Shown here piece by piece: positions 1-6,880 of a DNA stretch of 24,141 bases. Numbering within the stretch: the first letter of the stretch is position 1; every line of letters begins with the position of its first letter. The notes under the pieces are model-generated. The model worked only from the letters and a program-made list of their open reading frames with translations, was not told the DNA's origin and did no database searches. The position numbers and the translations under genes were made by a program. This DNA comes from MED-G78 sp964343355 (GTDB lineage: Bacteria > Pseudomonadota > Gammaproteobacteria > Magnimaribacterales > D2472): contig CAYFJC010000015.1 in NCBI GenBank assembly GCA_964343355.1, positions 1 through 24,141 on the forward strand. Reading direction: 5' to 3'.

Positions 1-2
1 AA

Positions 3-218
3 TTTAAAACTCTTGATTCGCTTTTACTACCAGATGCGTGGCTTGGGGTAATGACTACTTTTTTAACGGAAGACAAACTATTTGAAAATTGGTATTACAG
101 AAGAGATCCAACCCATGTTGTTTTTTATTCACAAAAGACTTTTGAGGTAATTGCAGAACAGAATAATTGGCAGCTAGAAATTCCAGCAAAGGATATAGCT
201 TTATTTTGTAAGAATTGA
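3..218 (+). CDS. SAM-dependent methyltransferase, C-terminal fragment
   Basis: The reading frame is open from the window edge to a TGA at 216-218, so the start lies upstream. The visible 71 residues carry the run FENWYYRRDPTHV followed by FYSQKTFEVI. This is a signature I associate with the C-terminal part of class I SAM-dependent methyltransferases of the UbiG-like or methyltransferase-domain family, where a late strand and helix follow the substrate site. The SAM-binding motifs would be upstream and cannot be checked here. The substrate is unknown. The VOC protein gene begins 36 nt later on the same strand, so the two may be co-transcribed. The assignment rests on this C-terminal signature only. 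Confidence 0.6.
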   Translation, partial: FKTLDSLLLPDAWLGVMTTFLTEDKLFENWYYRRDPTHVVFYSQKTFEVIAEQNNWQLEIPAKDIALFCKN

Positions 219-254
219 GACACATAATAGACTTACAAAAAATAGGAGATATAA

Positions 255-659
255 ATGTTTAGTCACGTAATGCTTGGAGCGAATGATATTGAAGAATCTA
301 GAATATTTTATGATAAAACTATGCCGGCACTTGGTGCCCAGGCAGGCAAGCTATCAATGAATCACGATGGTCATACCAGATATGTGTATTTTGTTAATAG
401 GGATAATAGTTTCTTAATTTCACAGCCCATTAATGGCGAGGTAGCAACGCATGGAAATGGTAGCACTATAGGTTTTAATGCATCTAGTACAGAAATGATT
501 GATGCATGGCATGCAGCAGGAATTGCAGCAGGCTCTAAAACGCCTGAATTGTGTGACGCCCCTGGAATTAGAGAGGGCGGCGGTGTTCAGCTATACCTAG
601 CCTATTTGGTTGATCCATCTGGCAATAAAATATGTGCTATGCATAGAATTCCTAAATGA
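255..659 (+). CDS. VOC-family (glyoxalase/bleomycin-resistance fold) protein
   Basis: A 134-residue protein of the usual single-chain VOC length. It opens with MFSHVMLGANDIEESRIFYD, the typical first beta-alpha unit (ligand-bearing strand, then helix, then FYD). It closes with YLVDPSGNKICAMH, the typical last strand pair ending in a DPxGNKI element. VOC proteins use metal-dependent or metal-free chemistry on small electrophiles or dioxygen substrates. His4 near the N-terminus and the final strand are plausible metal-ligand positions, but the substrate cannot be read. It starts at ATG behind an AGGAG ribosome binding site at 243-247. It overlaps the next gene by 4 nt (ATGA at 656-659), so the two are probably translationally coupled. 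Probably cytoplasmic. Confidence 0.85.
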   Translation: MFSHVMLGANDIEESRIFYDKTMPALGAQAGKLSMNHDGHTRYVYFVNRDNSFLISQPINGEVATHGNGSTIGFNASSTEMIDAWHAAGIAAGSKTPELCDAPGIREGGGVQLYLAYLVDPSGNKICAMHRIPK

Positions 660-1141
660 TTTCTCAAATATTTAAAAAATTAACCAAGAATAAATCAGTA
701 TTTTTAACTCTTGTTTTCACTTGCTTGGTATTTATACCTAAAGCTTCAGCTGAAGAATCAAATCTAACTCTTAATATTTTAAATTTAGATAAACCAGGAG
801 TTCTACGTTTAACCATATGCAAAAATGCAGCAGGATTTGAGAGTTCAGTTGAAAACGAGTCCGAAGAAGAGTCATGCTTTAATGATGCGGGTGAAATAGA
901 CCAAAATTTAAAAGGTATAGACGGAATGTTGCCGCATGGTGAATATGCTATAGCAGTCTTTGTTGATTTGAATGGGAATGGAAAAATGGATAAAAACTTT
1001 CTTGGAATCCCAAAAGAACAATATGGATTTTCTAATAATGTTATGGGAAAGATGGCAGCTCCATCTTTTGAACAGGCTAAGTTTGAAGTGAAGGGGCCCA
1101 CTATTCACAACATAATACTCAAAACAGGAATTCCTAAATAA
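656..1141 (+). CDS. Exported DUF2141 family protein
   Basis: A 161-residue protein with a clear signal peptide: a basic N-terminus, a hydrophobic core at about residues 15-29, and an ASA cleavage site near residue 32. The mature part is a small beta domain. It includes DLNGNGKMDKNFLGIP and EQYGFSNN, which are signature elements of DUF2141, plus an internal pair of cysteines (in TICKN and ESCF) that could form a disulfide outside the cytoplasm. No catalytic function is established for this family. The gene starts inside the stop of the VOC gene (ATGA overlap), so it is coupled to it. The stop is followed after only 15 nt by the convergent acyltransferase gene, and no clear terminator hairpin is visible between them. 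Confidence 0.85.
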   Translation: MISQIFKKLTKNKSVFLTLVFTCLVFIPKASAEESNLTLNILNLDKPGVLRLTICKNAAGFESSVENESEEESCFNDAGEIDQNLKGIDGMLPHGEYAIAVFVDLNGNGKMDKNFLGIPKEQYGFSNNVMGKMAAPSFEQAKFEVKGPTIHNIILKTGIPK

Positions 1142-1156
1142 GATTAAAACTTAATA

Positions 1157-1759
1157 CTAGAAGTGCTCTGGTATTTTTCCCATAAAGTCTTTGTAGTATT
1201 TTTTTAGATATTCAATATCTCTTTGATTGTCTCCCGTTGGGTAGAAGAGTTCTCTAAAGCTAATTTCTTTAGAAGGATAATCTATAGCAACTAAAAGGAT
1301 TGGACATTCCATTGATTGCGCCATTCTTAGAAATCCAGATTTCCATTTTTCAGCTTTTTTTCTAGTACCTTCTGGAGAAAGGCCTATAAGAATACCCCCC
1401 TCACGATTAGCAATATCTAGAACATCGTTAATAATATTTTTAGAATCATTTCGGTTGACAGGAATACCACCTAAACTTTTTAATAAACGAGTAACACCTT
1501 TTTTAAATAAAGAATGTTTGCCAAGCCAATAAATTTTCATCTTTAAGCTAAGCACCATCGCCATGCCATAAACAAAATCCCAGTTAGAAGTATGAGGCGC
1601 AAGAATAACTAAAAGCTTCTTCATATCAGGTATTTGTCCAGTGACTTTCCAGCCTGTAACTGAAAGCAGGCAAGTGCCGACATAAGATAGCAATCTATTT
1701 CTTTGCGCCAAAAAGCGCTCAGGAATATTGACCAATGGTGTAGATTTTCTATTGCTCAA
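1157..1759 (-). CDS. Lysophospholipid acyltransferase family protein (PlsC-like), TTG start
   Basis: A 200-residue protein with the PlsC/LPLAT motifs in order: HTSNWD at 56-61 (the HX4D catalytic pair), GGIPVNRN at about 97-104, and SPEGTRKK at about 128-135 (the acyl-acceptor phosphate motif). It would transfer an acyl chain to a lysophospholipid or similar acceptor at the inner membrane. It is shorter than full glycerophospholipid acyltransferases and resembles the compact stand-alone group. The start is TTG at 1757-1759, preceded at 5 nt by AAGGGG. The next in-frame ATG (residue 46) would remove the family's GWKVTGQIPD lead-in, so TTG is preferred. It is divergent from the gene at 1862. 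Confidence 0.88.
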   Translation of the reverse strand: MSNRKSTPLVNIPERFLAQRNRLLSYVGTCLLSVTGWKVTGQIPDMKKLLVILAPHTSNWDFVYGMAMVLSLKMKIYWLGKHSLFKKGVTRLLKSLGGIPVNRNDSKNIINDVLDIANREGGILIGLSPEGTRKKAEKWKSGFLRMAQSMECPILLVAIDYPSKEISFRELFYPTGDNQRDIEYLKKYYKDFMGKIPEHF

Positions 1760-1844
1760 TGAAGCCCCTTAACTATATTGAATGAGCTTATTTTAACGTG
1801 ATTAAAAAAAAATGATATCTTCAGGACTAATTAACTATTTTGAC

Positions 1845-1850
1845 TATAAT
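1845..1850 (+). promoter_or_regulatory. Candidate -10 element giving a near-leaderless mRNA
   Basis: A perfect TATAAT lies 11 nt before the ATG at 1862. A transcript starting from it would have a leader of only a few bases, which fits the absence of any purine-rich ribosome binding site before that ATG. No convincing -35 box is found 16-18 nt upstream, so this is only a candidate. Confidence 0.35.
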
Positions 1851-1861
1851 TTATATCTAGT

Positions 1862-2599
1862 ATGAAATTATTAAAAGCTGATAACTATCAAACCTGGTTC
1901 ATTGAAGAAAAAGGGAAGGCTATCTTAATAGATCCCTGGTTAAACAAACAACTGCAACCAGATAACTCAGTCTTTATTCAAAGGAAAAGAGACCAGGCGA
2001 GCCTTTTAACTGATGAGGATTATCAAAAAGTCGAAGCAATTATTATTACAGCGCCCTTTGAAGATCATTTACATATAGATTCCATTAAGTTTTTTTCTAA
2101 AAGTGTTGAGATATACACAACAAAATTTATTAAAAGAATTTTAGTCAAAGCAGAAGTTAAAAATCCCATCCATATTTTGGATAAAGAGGGAGTAGATATC
2201 TGTTCAGTAAACTTTAAAGCCTTGCCCACCGGCTTTCCTTATCACCCAGCAACTTTTGCTTTGCTAATAGAAGACAGCAAAGGCAATACAATATTTCATG
2301 AAGGGCACATAGCAAGATTTAAATATTTAATTACAAATAATATTAAAGCTGACATAGCTATTCTTACAGCTGAAGAGGTTAAGCTCTTTGGGTTCCTAAG
2401 ATTGGGGATGGATTACAAAAGGACATTGCGAGCATGTAATATTCTTGGCGCTAAAGAATTATTTATCACTGGCTCGAATCCTGAAAAAACCACAGGCTTT
2501 ATTAGTAAATTCCTTTTAATAAAACCCTTAGAACAAGAAAAAATTCAATCACAAATAAACCTACATTATCATGCGGGTGAATTTGTTAATTTAGATTAG
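1862..2599 (+). CDS. Metallo-beta-lactamase-fold protein with a degenerate metal motif
   Basis: A 245-residue protein built like a small MBL-fold hydrolase. An opening strand pair ends in AILIDPWL (residues 20-27), followed by IIITAPFEDHLH (60-71), then IFHEGHIA (145-151), and a C-terminal half with a further LHYHAGEF. In a canonical MBL protein the second element is HxHxDH. Here the first two positions are Ala64 and Phe66, and only Asp68-His69 remain, with an extra His71. His146 and His149 may still bind metal. A two-zinc hydrolase is therefore doubtful. A mononuclear enzyme or a non-catalytic relative is possible. Its stop overlaps the convergent MAPEG gene's stop (shared bases 2596-2599). 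There is no ribosome binding site before the ATG. No specific function is claimed. Confidence 0.7.
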   Translation: MKLLKADNYQTWFIEEKGKAILIDPWLNKQLQPDNSVFIQRKRDQASLLTDEDYQKVEAIIITAPFEDHLHIDSIKFFSKSVEIYTTKFIKRILVKAEVKNPIHILDKEGVDICSVNFKALPTGFPYHPATFALLIEDSKGNTIFHEGHIARFKYLITNNIKADIAILTAEEVKLFGFLRLGMDYKRTLRACNILGAKELFITGSNPEKTTGFISKFLLIKPLEQEKIQSQINLHYHAGEFVNLD

Positions 2600-3015
2600 C
2601 CTAATAAATGAATTCCCAAATCTACCATTAAATAAATATTGGTAAATAGGCCTATTACCCAAAAGATACTTCTAAGACTTGGATTTTTATCAGTTGCTAC
2701 TCTGTAATAAATTACCATATGAATAATTCTAACTACAGCATAAATCCAGACCACGACTGATAATTTATGAGGGTTATAGCCAGCCATCATCGCAAGAATC
2801 GCCATGCCAAAAAGTGGGATGATATTTTCAAGCGAATTCCAAAATGTTCTATGAGCTCTAAAGAAAAAAGAAGCTTGGCCTAAAGCAGGATCTATAACTC
2901 CAACTTTATAACCTTTTTCGCTTCTATGAGCCCTTACAAGCACTAGGGCTTGAATAATAATTATGCTCAGCGTTAACCATAAACCTAATAAGACCAGTTG
3001 ATATACTTCAAACAT
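2596..3015 (-). CDS. MAPEG family membrane protein (microsomal GST-like)
   Basis: A 139-residue integral membrane protein with four hydrophobic segments (about residues 5-27, 64-81, 86-104 and 115-137). It carries FRAHRTFWNSLENIIPLF near residues 52-69, matching the MAPEG pattern in which Arg, Asn and Glu of a helix bind glutathione. Family members conjugate or reduce lipophilic electrophiles and lipid peroxides with glutathione at the membrane. The start ATG follows GGAG at good spacing. The gene lies 11 nt behind the multi-TM gene at 3027-3515, so both probably share the MerR-type promoter at 3547-3577. That promoter suggests induction by reactive electrophiles (inference). Whether it is a transferase or a non-enzymatic MAPEG protein cannot be read from sequence. 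Confidence 0.87.
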   Translation of the reverse strand: MFEVYQLVLLGLWLTLSIIIIQALVLVRAHRSEKGYKVGVIDPALGQASFFFRAHRTFWNSLENIIPLFGMAILAMMAGYNPHKLSVVVWIYAVVRIIHMVIYYRVATDKNPSLRSIFWVIGLFTNIYLMVDLGIHLLG

Positions 3016-3026
3016 TTTGAACTCCT

Positions 3027-3515
3027 TTAAACTATTTTATTTTTCTTTATCCACACCATCTGTGCAAAAACACCAATTATATACGCAGCCAGAAATGCTA
3101 CATAAAATCCTAGTATCAATGGGTCTTCAAAGCTTTTGGCTATTGGATCGTTAACAGGAAGACGCCTTAATCCATCTGTAATTGCTGGGATCATATGAAA
3201 TAGGAAAAGAGCAGAATAGCTTATCGCTTGAAAGTAGGGGCACAGCCAGCCAAAAATTAATCTTTTTTCCATCATCATGCCCCCAGCTACTGCTACTAAG
3301 GCTACTACTGCAAGCATATGAGCGACACCAAAGCTGCCTTGTTTATATATCATCAGAGCAGATACAGAGGTTATGACTGTTGTAAGTAAAAAAATTTTTG
3401 CAGAGGTATTCTTAGATTCAAGAATTTTATATTTAATTATTGAGTAGGCACCACTTAGTAAAGCAGCTATTCCCATAATTGTATGGAACCATCCAAAGAG
3501 TGACATTTCTGGCAT
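3027..3515 (-). CDS. Multi-pass membrane protein of unknown function, DUF2306-like
   Basis: A 162-residue protein with about five hydrophobic segments (roughly residues 5-25, 40-57, 64-81, 90-110 and 132-154) and a short basic C-terminus (KKNK). The N-terminal pattern WFHTIMGIAALLSG and the short loop at KQGSFGVAHML recall small DUF2306-type predicted membrane proteins, but I do not recognise the family with certainty. It is the first gene of a two-gene unit with the MAPEG gene and starts at ATG 7 nt after an AGGAG site. The promoter upstream has the 19-bp spacer and dyad of MerR-controlled promoters. A partner or membrane redox role for the MAPEG protein is only a guess. No cofactor motif such as a bis-His pattern was convincing. 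Confidence 0.7.
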   Translation of the reverse strand: MPEMSLFGWFHTIMGIAALLSGAYSIIKYKILESKNTSAKIFLLTTVITSVSALMIYKQGSFGVAHMLAVVALVAVAGGMMMEKRLIFGWLCPYFQAISYSALFLFHMIPAITDGLRRLPVNDPIAKSFEDPLILGFYVAFLAAYIIGVFAQMVWIKKNKIV

Positions 3516-3546
3516 AAGAGTCTCCTATTACTTCTTATTTTTAATA

Positions 3547-3577
3547 ATTATATTGCTTAGAGCTAAGTCTAAGTCAA
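3547..3577 (-). promoter_or_regulatory. MerR-type promoter with spacer operator before the multi-TM/MAPEG operon
   Basis: On the minus strand there is TTGACT (3577-3572), then a 19-bp spacer, then TATAAT (3552-3547). The spacer holds an imperfect dyad with arms CTTAGAC and CTCTAAG. A 19-bp spacer with a centred dyad is typical of promoters activated by MerR-family proteins, which untwist the DNA to align the two boxes. The predicted transcript starts about 25 nt before the ATG at 3515, leaving room for the AGGAG site. Most spacer positions match those of the promoter at 12954-12984. Confidence 0.8.
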
Positions 3578-3583
3578 TATTAG

Positions 3584-4807
3584 CTAACTATTTTCGAGTT
3601 CAGAAAATAAAGCGTCCATTATTTCATTAACAGTTTTATATAAATTTTTAACTTCATGCATCTGATTACATACAAAACCAAAACCTAGTTGATTTTCAAC
3701 ATCACCAAAGGCAACAGCTCCTCCAACACCGGCATGGCCAAACATTGCATCCTTGAATGTCGGAGCAAAGTTTCCAACTGGCATAGAGCTTTTCCCTAAT
3801 TCATAACCCAGACCAAATGTAATATTTGAACCAAACAAGACTGAATCTGGCCCAGAAGAAAGCGGTGTTGTTGCATAAGCTAATGTCTCAGGTTTCATTA
3901 TAATTTGGCCATCTCTTTGACAGCCATTGCTTAGAATCCCAAAAAGCTTCGCAAGACTATGAGCAGTTCCATGACCATTAGCTGAAGGGACTTGAGCCAT
4001 GCGCCAATCAGCAGAATTATGATAACCCTCGCCATCCTCGTCTCTTGGTTCAAATGCTACTTTAAAATCACCACCTTTGACCGCTTCTTTCATATTCCAA
4101 AATCGTTTAGGTAATATAAAATTTGGTACATATTTTATATACTCAATAGGATTTCCTTTCCCGCTATCAGGAAGCATGATCATGTCTGCACACCTGTCAA
4201 AGTCAGTTTCACTAAGACCAATCTGAAAATCAATTCCTAAAGGTTCCGCAATCTCTTCTTTAAAATATTGCCCAGCGTGCCTTCCATCAACTCTGCGAAT
4301 AATTTCTCCTACGAGCCAGCCGTAAGTAAGTGCGTGATAGCCTTGTGATGTTCCTGGTTCTTTAAAAGGTTTTTGTGATGCAAGCGCCTTGGTAAATGCT
4401 TCCCAATTTTGCCATGAACCAGAAGGCATCCCTTCTTGGAAACCAAACATTGCAGATCTATGACATAACAAATCACTCACTTTAGTATTTTCTTTTCCGT
4501 TGCAGCCATATTCAGGCCAGTAAAATGAGACTTTGTTATTAACATCAAGCCTGCCTTCATCAATAAGCTTAGCTATACAAGTTGCAGCAATACCTTTGGT
4601 TACTGAAAATACATTTACAATAGTATCCTCCTCCCAAGGCTTAGTTCTTTTAACATCCTTATGACCACCAAACATGTTTAAGACTGTCTTACCTTTATAT
4701 TCAATCGCAAGAGAAGCGCCTAGCTCATATTCGGATTCAATAGCCTTGGTAAACACATCTCCTATTTTTGTAAATTTTGGATCGCAATAGCCAGAAACTT
4801 TAGACAT
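3584..4807 (-). CDS. Serine hydrolase of the beta-lactamase fold (family VIII esterase-like)
   Basis: A 407-residue protein with the class C beta-lactamase/family VIII carboxylesterase signature. The SVTK motif at 68-71 gives the nucleophilic Ser and the base Lys. YHALTYGW at 157-164 supplies the Tyr element (second motif, Tyr157 or Tyr162). FGHAGVGG at 356-363 is in the position of the third active-site motif. There is no signal peptide, so it is probably a cytoplasmic ester hydrolase and not a cell-wall enzyme or true beta-lactamase. The start ATG follows AGAGGGG. It is transcribed away from the Cys-rich mini-protein gene at 4910. A palindrome (4825-4841) lies just downstream of its candidate -10 box and may be an operator. 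Confidence 0.9.
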   Translation of the reverse strand: MSKVSGYCDPKFTKIGDVFTKAIESEYELGASLAIEYKGKTVLNMFGGHKDVKRTKPWEEDTIVNVFSVTKGIAATCIAKLIDEGRLDVNNKVSFYWPEYGCNGKENTKVSDLLCHRSAMFGFQEGMPSGSWQNWEAFTKALASQKPFKEPGTSQGYHALTYGWLVGEIIRRVDGRHAGQYFKEEIAEPLGIDFQIGLSETDFDRCADMIMLPDSGKGNPIEYIKYVPNFILPKRFWNMKEAVKGGDFKVAFEPRDEDGEGYHNSADWRMAQVPSANGHGTAHSLAKLFGILSNGCQRDGQIIMKPETLAYATTPLSSGPDSVLFGSNITFGLGYELGKSSMPVGNFAPTFKDAMFGHAGVGGAVAFGDVENQLGFGFVCNQMHEVKNLYKTVNEIMDALFSELENS

Positions 4808-4824
4808 CTTATATTCCCCTCTTG

Positions 4825-4841
4825 TGGCATTAGATATGCCA
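4825..4841. promoter_or_regulatory. Perfect 6-bp inverted repeat, candidate operator
   Basis: TGGCAT and ATGCCA are separated by 5 bases in the divergent gap between the esterase gene (-) and the Cys-rich protein gene (+). On the minus strand a TATAAT sits at 4855-4850, so the repeat would span the transcription start of the esterase. That is a typical repressor position. No regulator for it can be named. Confidence 0.4.
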
Positions 4842-4849
4842 TTTTATAT

Positions 4850-4855
4850 ATTATA
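4850..4855 (-). promoter_or_regulatory. Candidate -10 box for the esterase gene
   Basis: TATAAT on the minus strand lies about 43 nt before the esterase ATG. An overlapping TATAAT also exists on the plus strand at 4852-4857. No good -35 box was found for either, so direction and use are uncertain. Confidence 0.35.
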
Positions 4856-4909
4856 ATATGAATATCTTTATTTATTGTTATGATAAATTAAAACTTAAGA
4901 GGAACATAA

Positions 4910-5104
4910 ATGGCAACTTATTCATGTAATCAATGCGAAATGTCGGTTAATGCATCATGTGGAGCCTGCGACGCTCCCTTAGTAAATGGAATGTTAGATT
5001 TAGATGACGGAACTTCAGTTCAGATATCTGAGTGCCCTAATGAGCACGGAAAAATTAAATCTCCATTATGCTGTGGTCAAGATATGACCTGCTCTATTAG
5101 TTAG
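4910..5104 (+). CDS. Small Cys-rich, zinc-ribbon-like protein
   Basis: A 64-residue protein with eight cysteines: C6-x2-C9, C17-x2-C20, C42, C54-C55 and C61. Two CxxC knuckles plus later Cys and His46 (in CPNEHGKIK) suggest one or two structural zinc sites or a redox/metal-binding module. The N-terminal half, reading TYSCNQC then CGAC, has the layout of a zinc ribbon. I recall similar short proteins in marine gammaproteobacteria but know no assigned function. It starts at ATG behind AGAGGAAC and is the first gene of the + cluster, 17 nt before the dehalogenase gene. Its job could be metal delivery, redox buffering or regulation. None of these is shown by the sequence. Confidence 0.8.
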   Translation: MATYSCNQCEMSVNASCGACDAPLVNGMLDLDDGTSVQISECPNEHGKIKSPLCCGQDMTCSIS

Positions 5105-5121
5105 CAGATTAATCTAGCACT

Positions 5122-6186
5122 ATGAAAATTCTTAGAACTCCTGATTCCCAGTTTAGTGATCTTAAGGACTATCCTTACAAACCTGTTTATACAAATATTA
5201 CAATCCAAGACGGAACAGAATTAAGGATTCATCATATTGATGAGGGTCCAAGAGATGGTCCTATTTTATTAGCAATGCATGGACAGCCAGTTTGGAGTTA
5301 TCTTTATGCCAAAATGATTCCCTTTTTAACTGCAGCCGGCATCAGAGTTATTGCCCCTGATCTTCCTGGTTATGGTAAGTCAGATAAGCCTGCAGCAAGA
5401 GAGGATTATAGCTATCAAAATCAAGTTGACTGGATGGTCAATTGGCTTGATAAGAATGATTTTAGGAATTTAACTTTTTTTGGACAAGATTGGGGCGGCT
5501 TAATAGGCCTAAGATTAGTTGCAGCTCGCTCAGAAAATTTTATAAAAGTTTCTATTGGCAATACCGGGCTTCCTTACAACCCTGATGTGTCCCAAGAGGT
5601 TATAGATAAGGTTGGAGCATTCAGAAATAATAAAAAGATTAAACTTACCCTGCTATCAATGGCAAAAGAGGTAAACAAAATGGATAAGGGCAAAGGTCAT
5701 CCAGCCTTAAAGTTTATGTATTGGCAAAAGTTTTGCTGGGAGACATCTAATTTACCCACAGGTTTTTTTTCCTCAATGGCGATGGAAAAAGTACCTCCTT
5801 ATAAAAAGGCTATTAATTATCTATTTTATAAACTCGGAATAACAAATTTATCACCATTTTATACAGAGCTATCAAAGGCTTTTGACGCTCCATTTCCTGA
5901 CGCATCATTTAAAATGGGAACAAGAGCAATGCCAAGCCATGTTCCAATTCTTCCAGATGCATCTTTAGAAGCGCAGAAAAGAGCACGGGAATTTTTTAAA
6001 GATTACGATAAGCCTTTCTTGAGCATTTTTGCTGGAAATGATCCAGTGACCAATTCAATAGAAAACGATGTTTTAGAAATGGCTCCAAATGCAATTAGTG
6101 CAGATCATATTGGGGGCGGTCACTTTTATCAGTGGACTAAGCCAAAAGAACTTTCTAATTTATTAATAGATTTTATAAAGGAATAA
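5122..6186 (+). CDS. Haloalkane dehalogenase family alpha/beta hydrolase
   Basis: A 354-residue alpha/beta hydrolase. Motifs in order: HGQPVWSYLY at 53-62 (oxyanion and halide region), PDLPGYGKSDKP at 79-90, GQDWGG at 121-126 with nucleophile Asp123 and halide-binding Trp124, AFDAPFPD at 253-260 ahead of the lid-to-core return, Asp307 in FAGNDP as a likely acid, and His334 in GGGHF. This is the haloalkane dehalogenase pattern: the Asp nucleophile displaces halide from an alkyl halide, and the ester is hydrolysed to an alcohol. The halide-site residue after HG is Gln55 instead of the usual Asn or Glu. The protein is about 50 residues longer than typical members, mostly in the cap (about 160-250). 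It is followed by two GST genes. Epoxide hydrolase is less likely. Confidence 0.85.
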   Translation: MKILRTPDSQFSDLKDYPYKPVYTNITIQDGTELRIHHIDEGPRDGPILLAMHGQPVWSYLYAKMIPFLTAAGIRVIAPDLPGYGKSDKPAAREDYSYQNQVDWMVNWLDKNDFRNLTFFGQDWGGLIGLRLVAARSENFIKVSIGNTGLPYNPDVSQEVIDKVGAFRNNKKIKLTLLSMAKEVNKMDKGKGHPALKFMYWQKFCWETSNLPTGFFSSMAMEKVPPYKKAINYLFYKLGITNLSPFYTELSKAFDAPFPDASFKMGTRAMPSHVPILPDASLEAQKRAREFFKDYDKPFLSIFAGNDPVTNSIENDVLEMAPNAISADHIGGGHFYQWTKPKELSNLLIDFIKE

Positions 6187-6187
6187 C

Positions 6188-6871
6188 ATGATAGATTTAT
6201 ATACTTCACCAACTCCCAACGGATACAAAGTATCTTGCGCCCTAGAGGCTATGAGCATGGATTACGAGGCTCATTTAGTTAATTTAGCTGAGGGGGATCA
6301 AAAGAAACCAGAATTTTTAGCTATCAGTGCAAATGGAAGAATTCCAGCCATTGTTGATAGAGATAATGAAAATCTCGCAATCTTTGAATCAGGCGCCATT
6401 ATGATTTATCTTGCAGAGAAATCAGGAATGCTTATACCTTCAGACACCAAAGGTAGGGCTAAAGTTATTCAATGGTTAATGTTTCAAATGGGAGGAATCG
6501 GTCCAATGATGGGGCAAGCCAATGTTTTCTTTAGATACTTTCCTGAGAAGATTCAGCCTGCAATTGATCGTTATCAAAATGAAGGCAGAAGACTGTTCGA
6601 AGTACTAGATTCTCAATTAGCAAAAAGTGAATGGTTAGCAGACGATTACTCGATTGCAGATATAGCAAATTGGTGTTGGACAAGAACCCATAAGTGGTCA
6701 GGGATATCAGTTGATGGCTTAGATAATTTAGCAAGATGGAATGATGCAATGTACAAGCAGCCAGGCATGCTAGAGGGAATCAAAGTCCCGGTTTCAATAG
6801 ATAATATTTTAGATGATGACAAGAAGATGAAAGACTTTGCAGACAGAGCTCGCAAAAATCTTCAAACATAG
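6188..6871 (+). CDS. Glutathione S-transferase, YfcG/YghU (nu-class)-like
   Basis: A 227-residue two-domain GST. The thioredoxin-fold N-terminal domain includes LYTSPTPNGYKV (3-14), RIPAIVD and IFESGAI, the last being the cis-Pro and Glu-Ser glutathione-gripping motifs. The all-helical domain begins near residue 88 with WLMFQMGGIGPMMGQANVF. That GPMMGQ run is characteristic of the YfcG/YghU group, which show disulfide-bond reductase and some peroxidase activity with glutathione. It starts one base after the dehalogenase stop behind AAGGA, so it is co-transcribed and possibly coupled with that gene. A role in removing thiol-reactive products next to a dehalogenase is plausible, but the physiological substrate is unknown. 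Confidence 0.9.
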   Translation: MIDLYTSPTPNGYKVSCALEAMSMDYEAHLVNLAEGDQKKPEFLAISANGRIPAIVDRDNENLAIFESGAIMIYLAEKSGMLIPSDTKGRAKVIQWLMFQMGGIGPMMGQANVFFRYFPEKIQPAIDRYQNEGRRLFEVLDSQLAKSEWLADDYSIADIANWCWTRTHKWSGISVDGLDNLARWNDAMYKQPGMLEGIKVPVSIDNILDDDKKMKDFADRARKNLQT

Positions 6872-6880
6872 GAGAAAGTT

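Noticed and set aside
664..1101. Minus-strand ORF inside the DUF2141 gene
   Set aside because: The plus frame has a signal peptide and DUF2141 signatures. The minus translation has no recognisable structure.
5106..5115. Palindrome AGATTAATCT between the Cys-rich protein and the dehalogenase gene
   Set aside because: Only 10 bp in AT-rich DNA inside an operon gap, with no promoter boxes nearby. A chance palindrome is the simpler reading.
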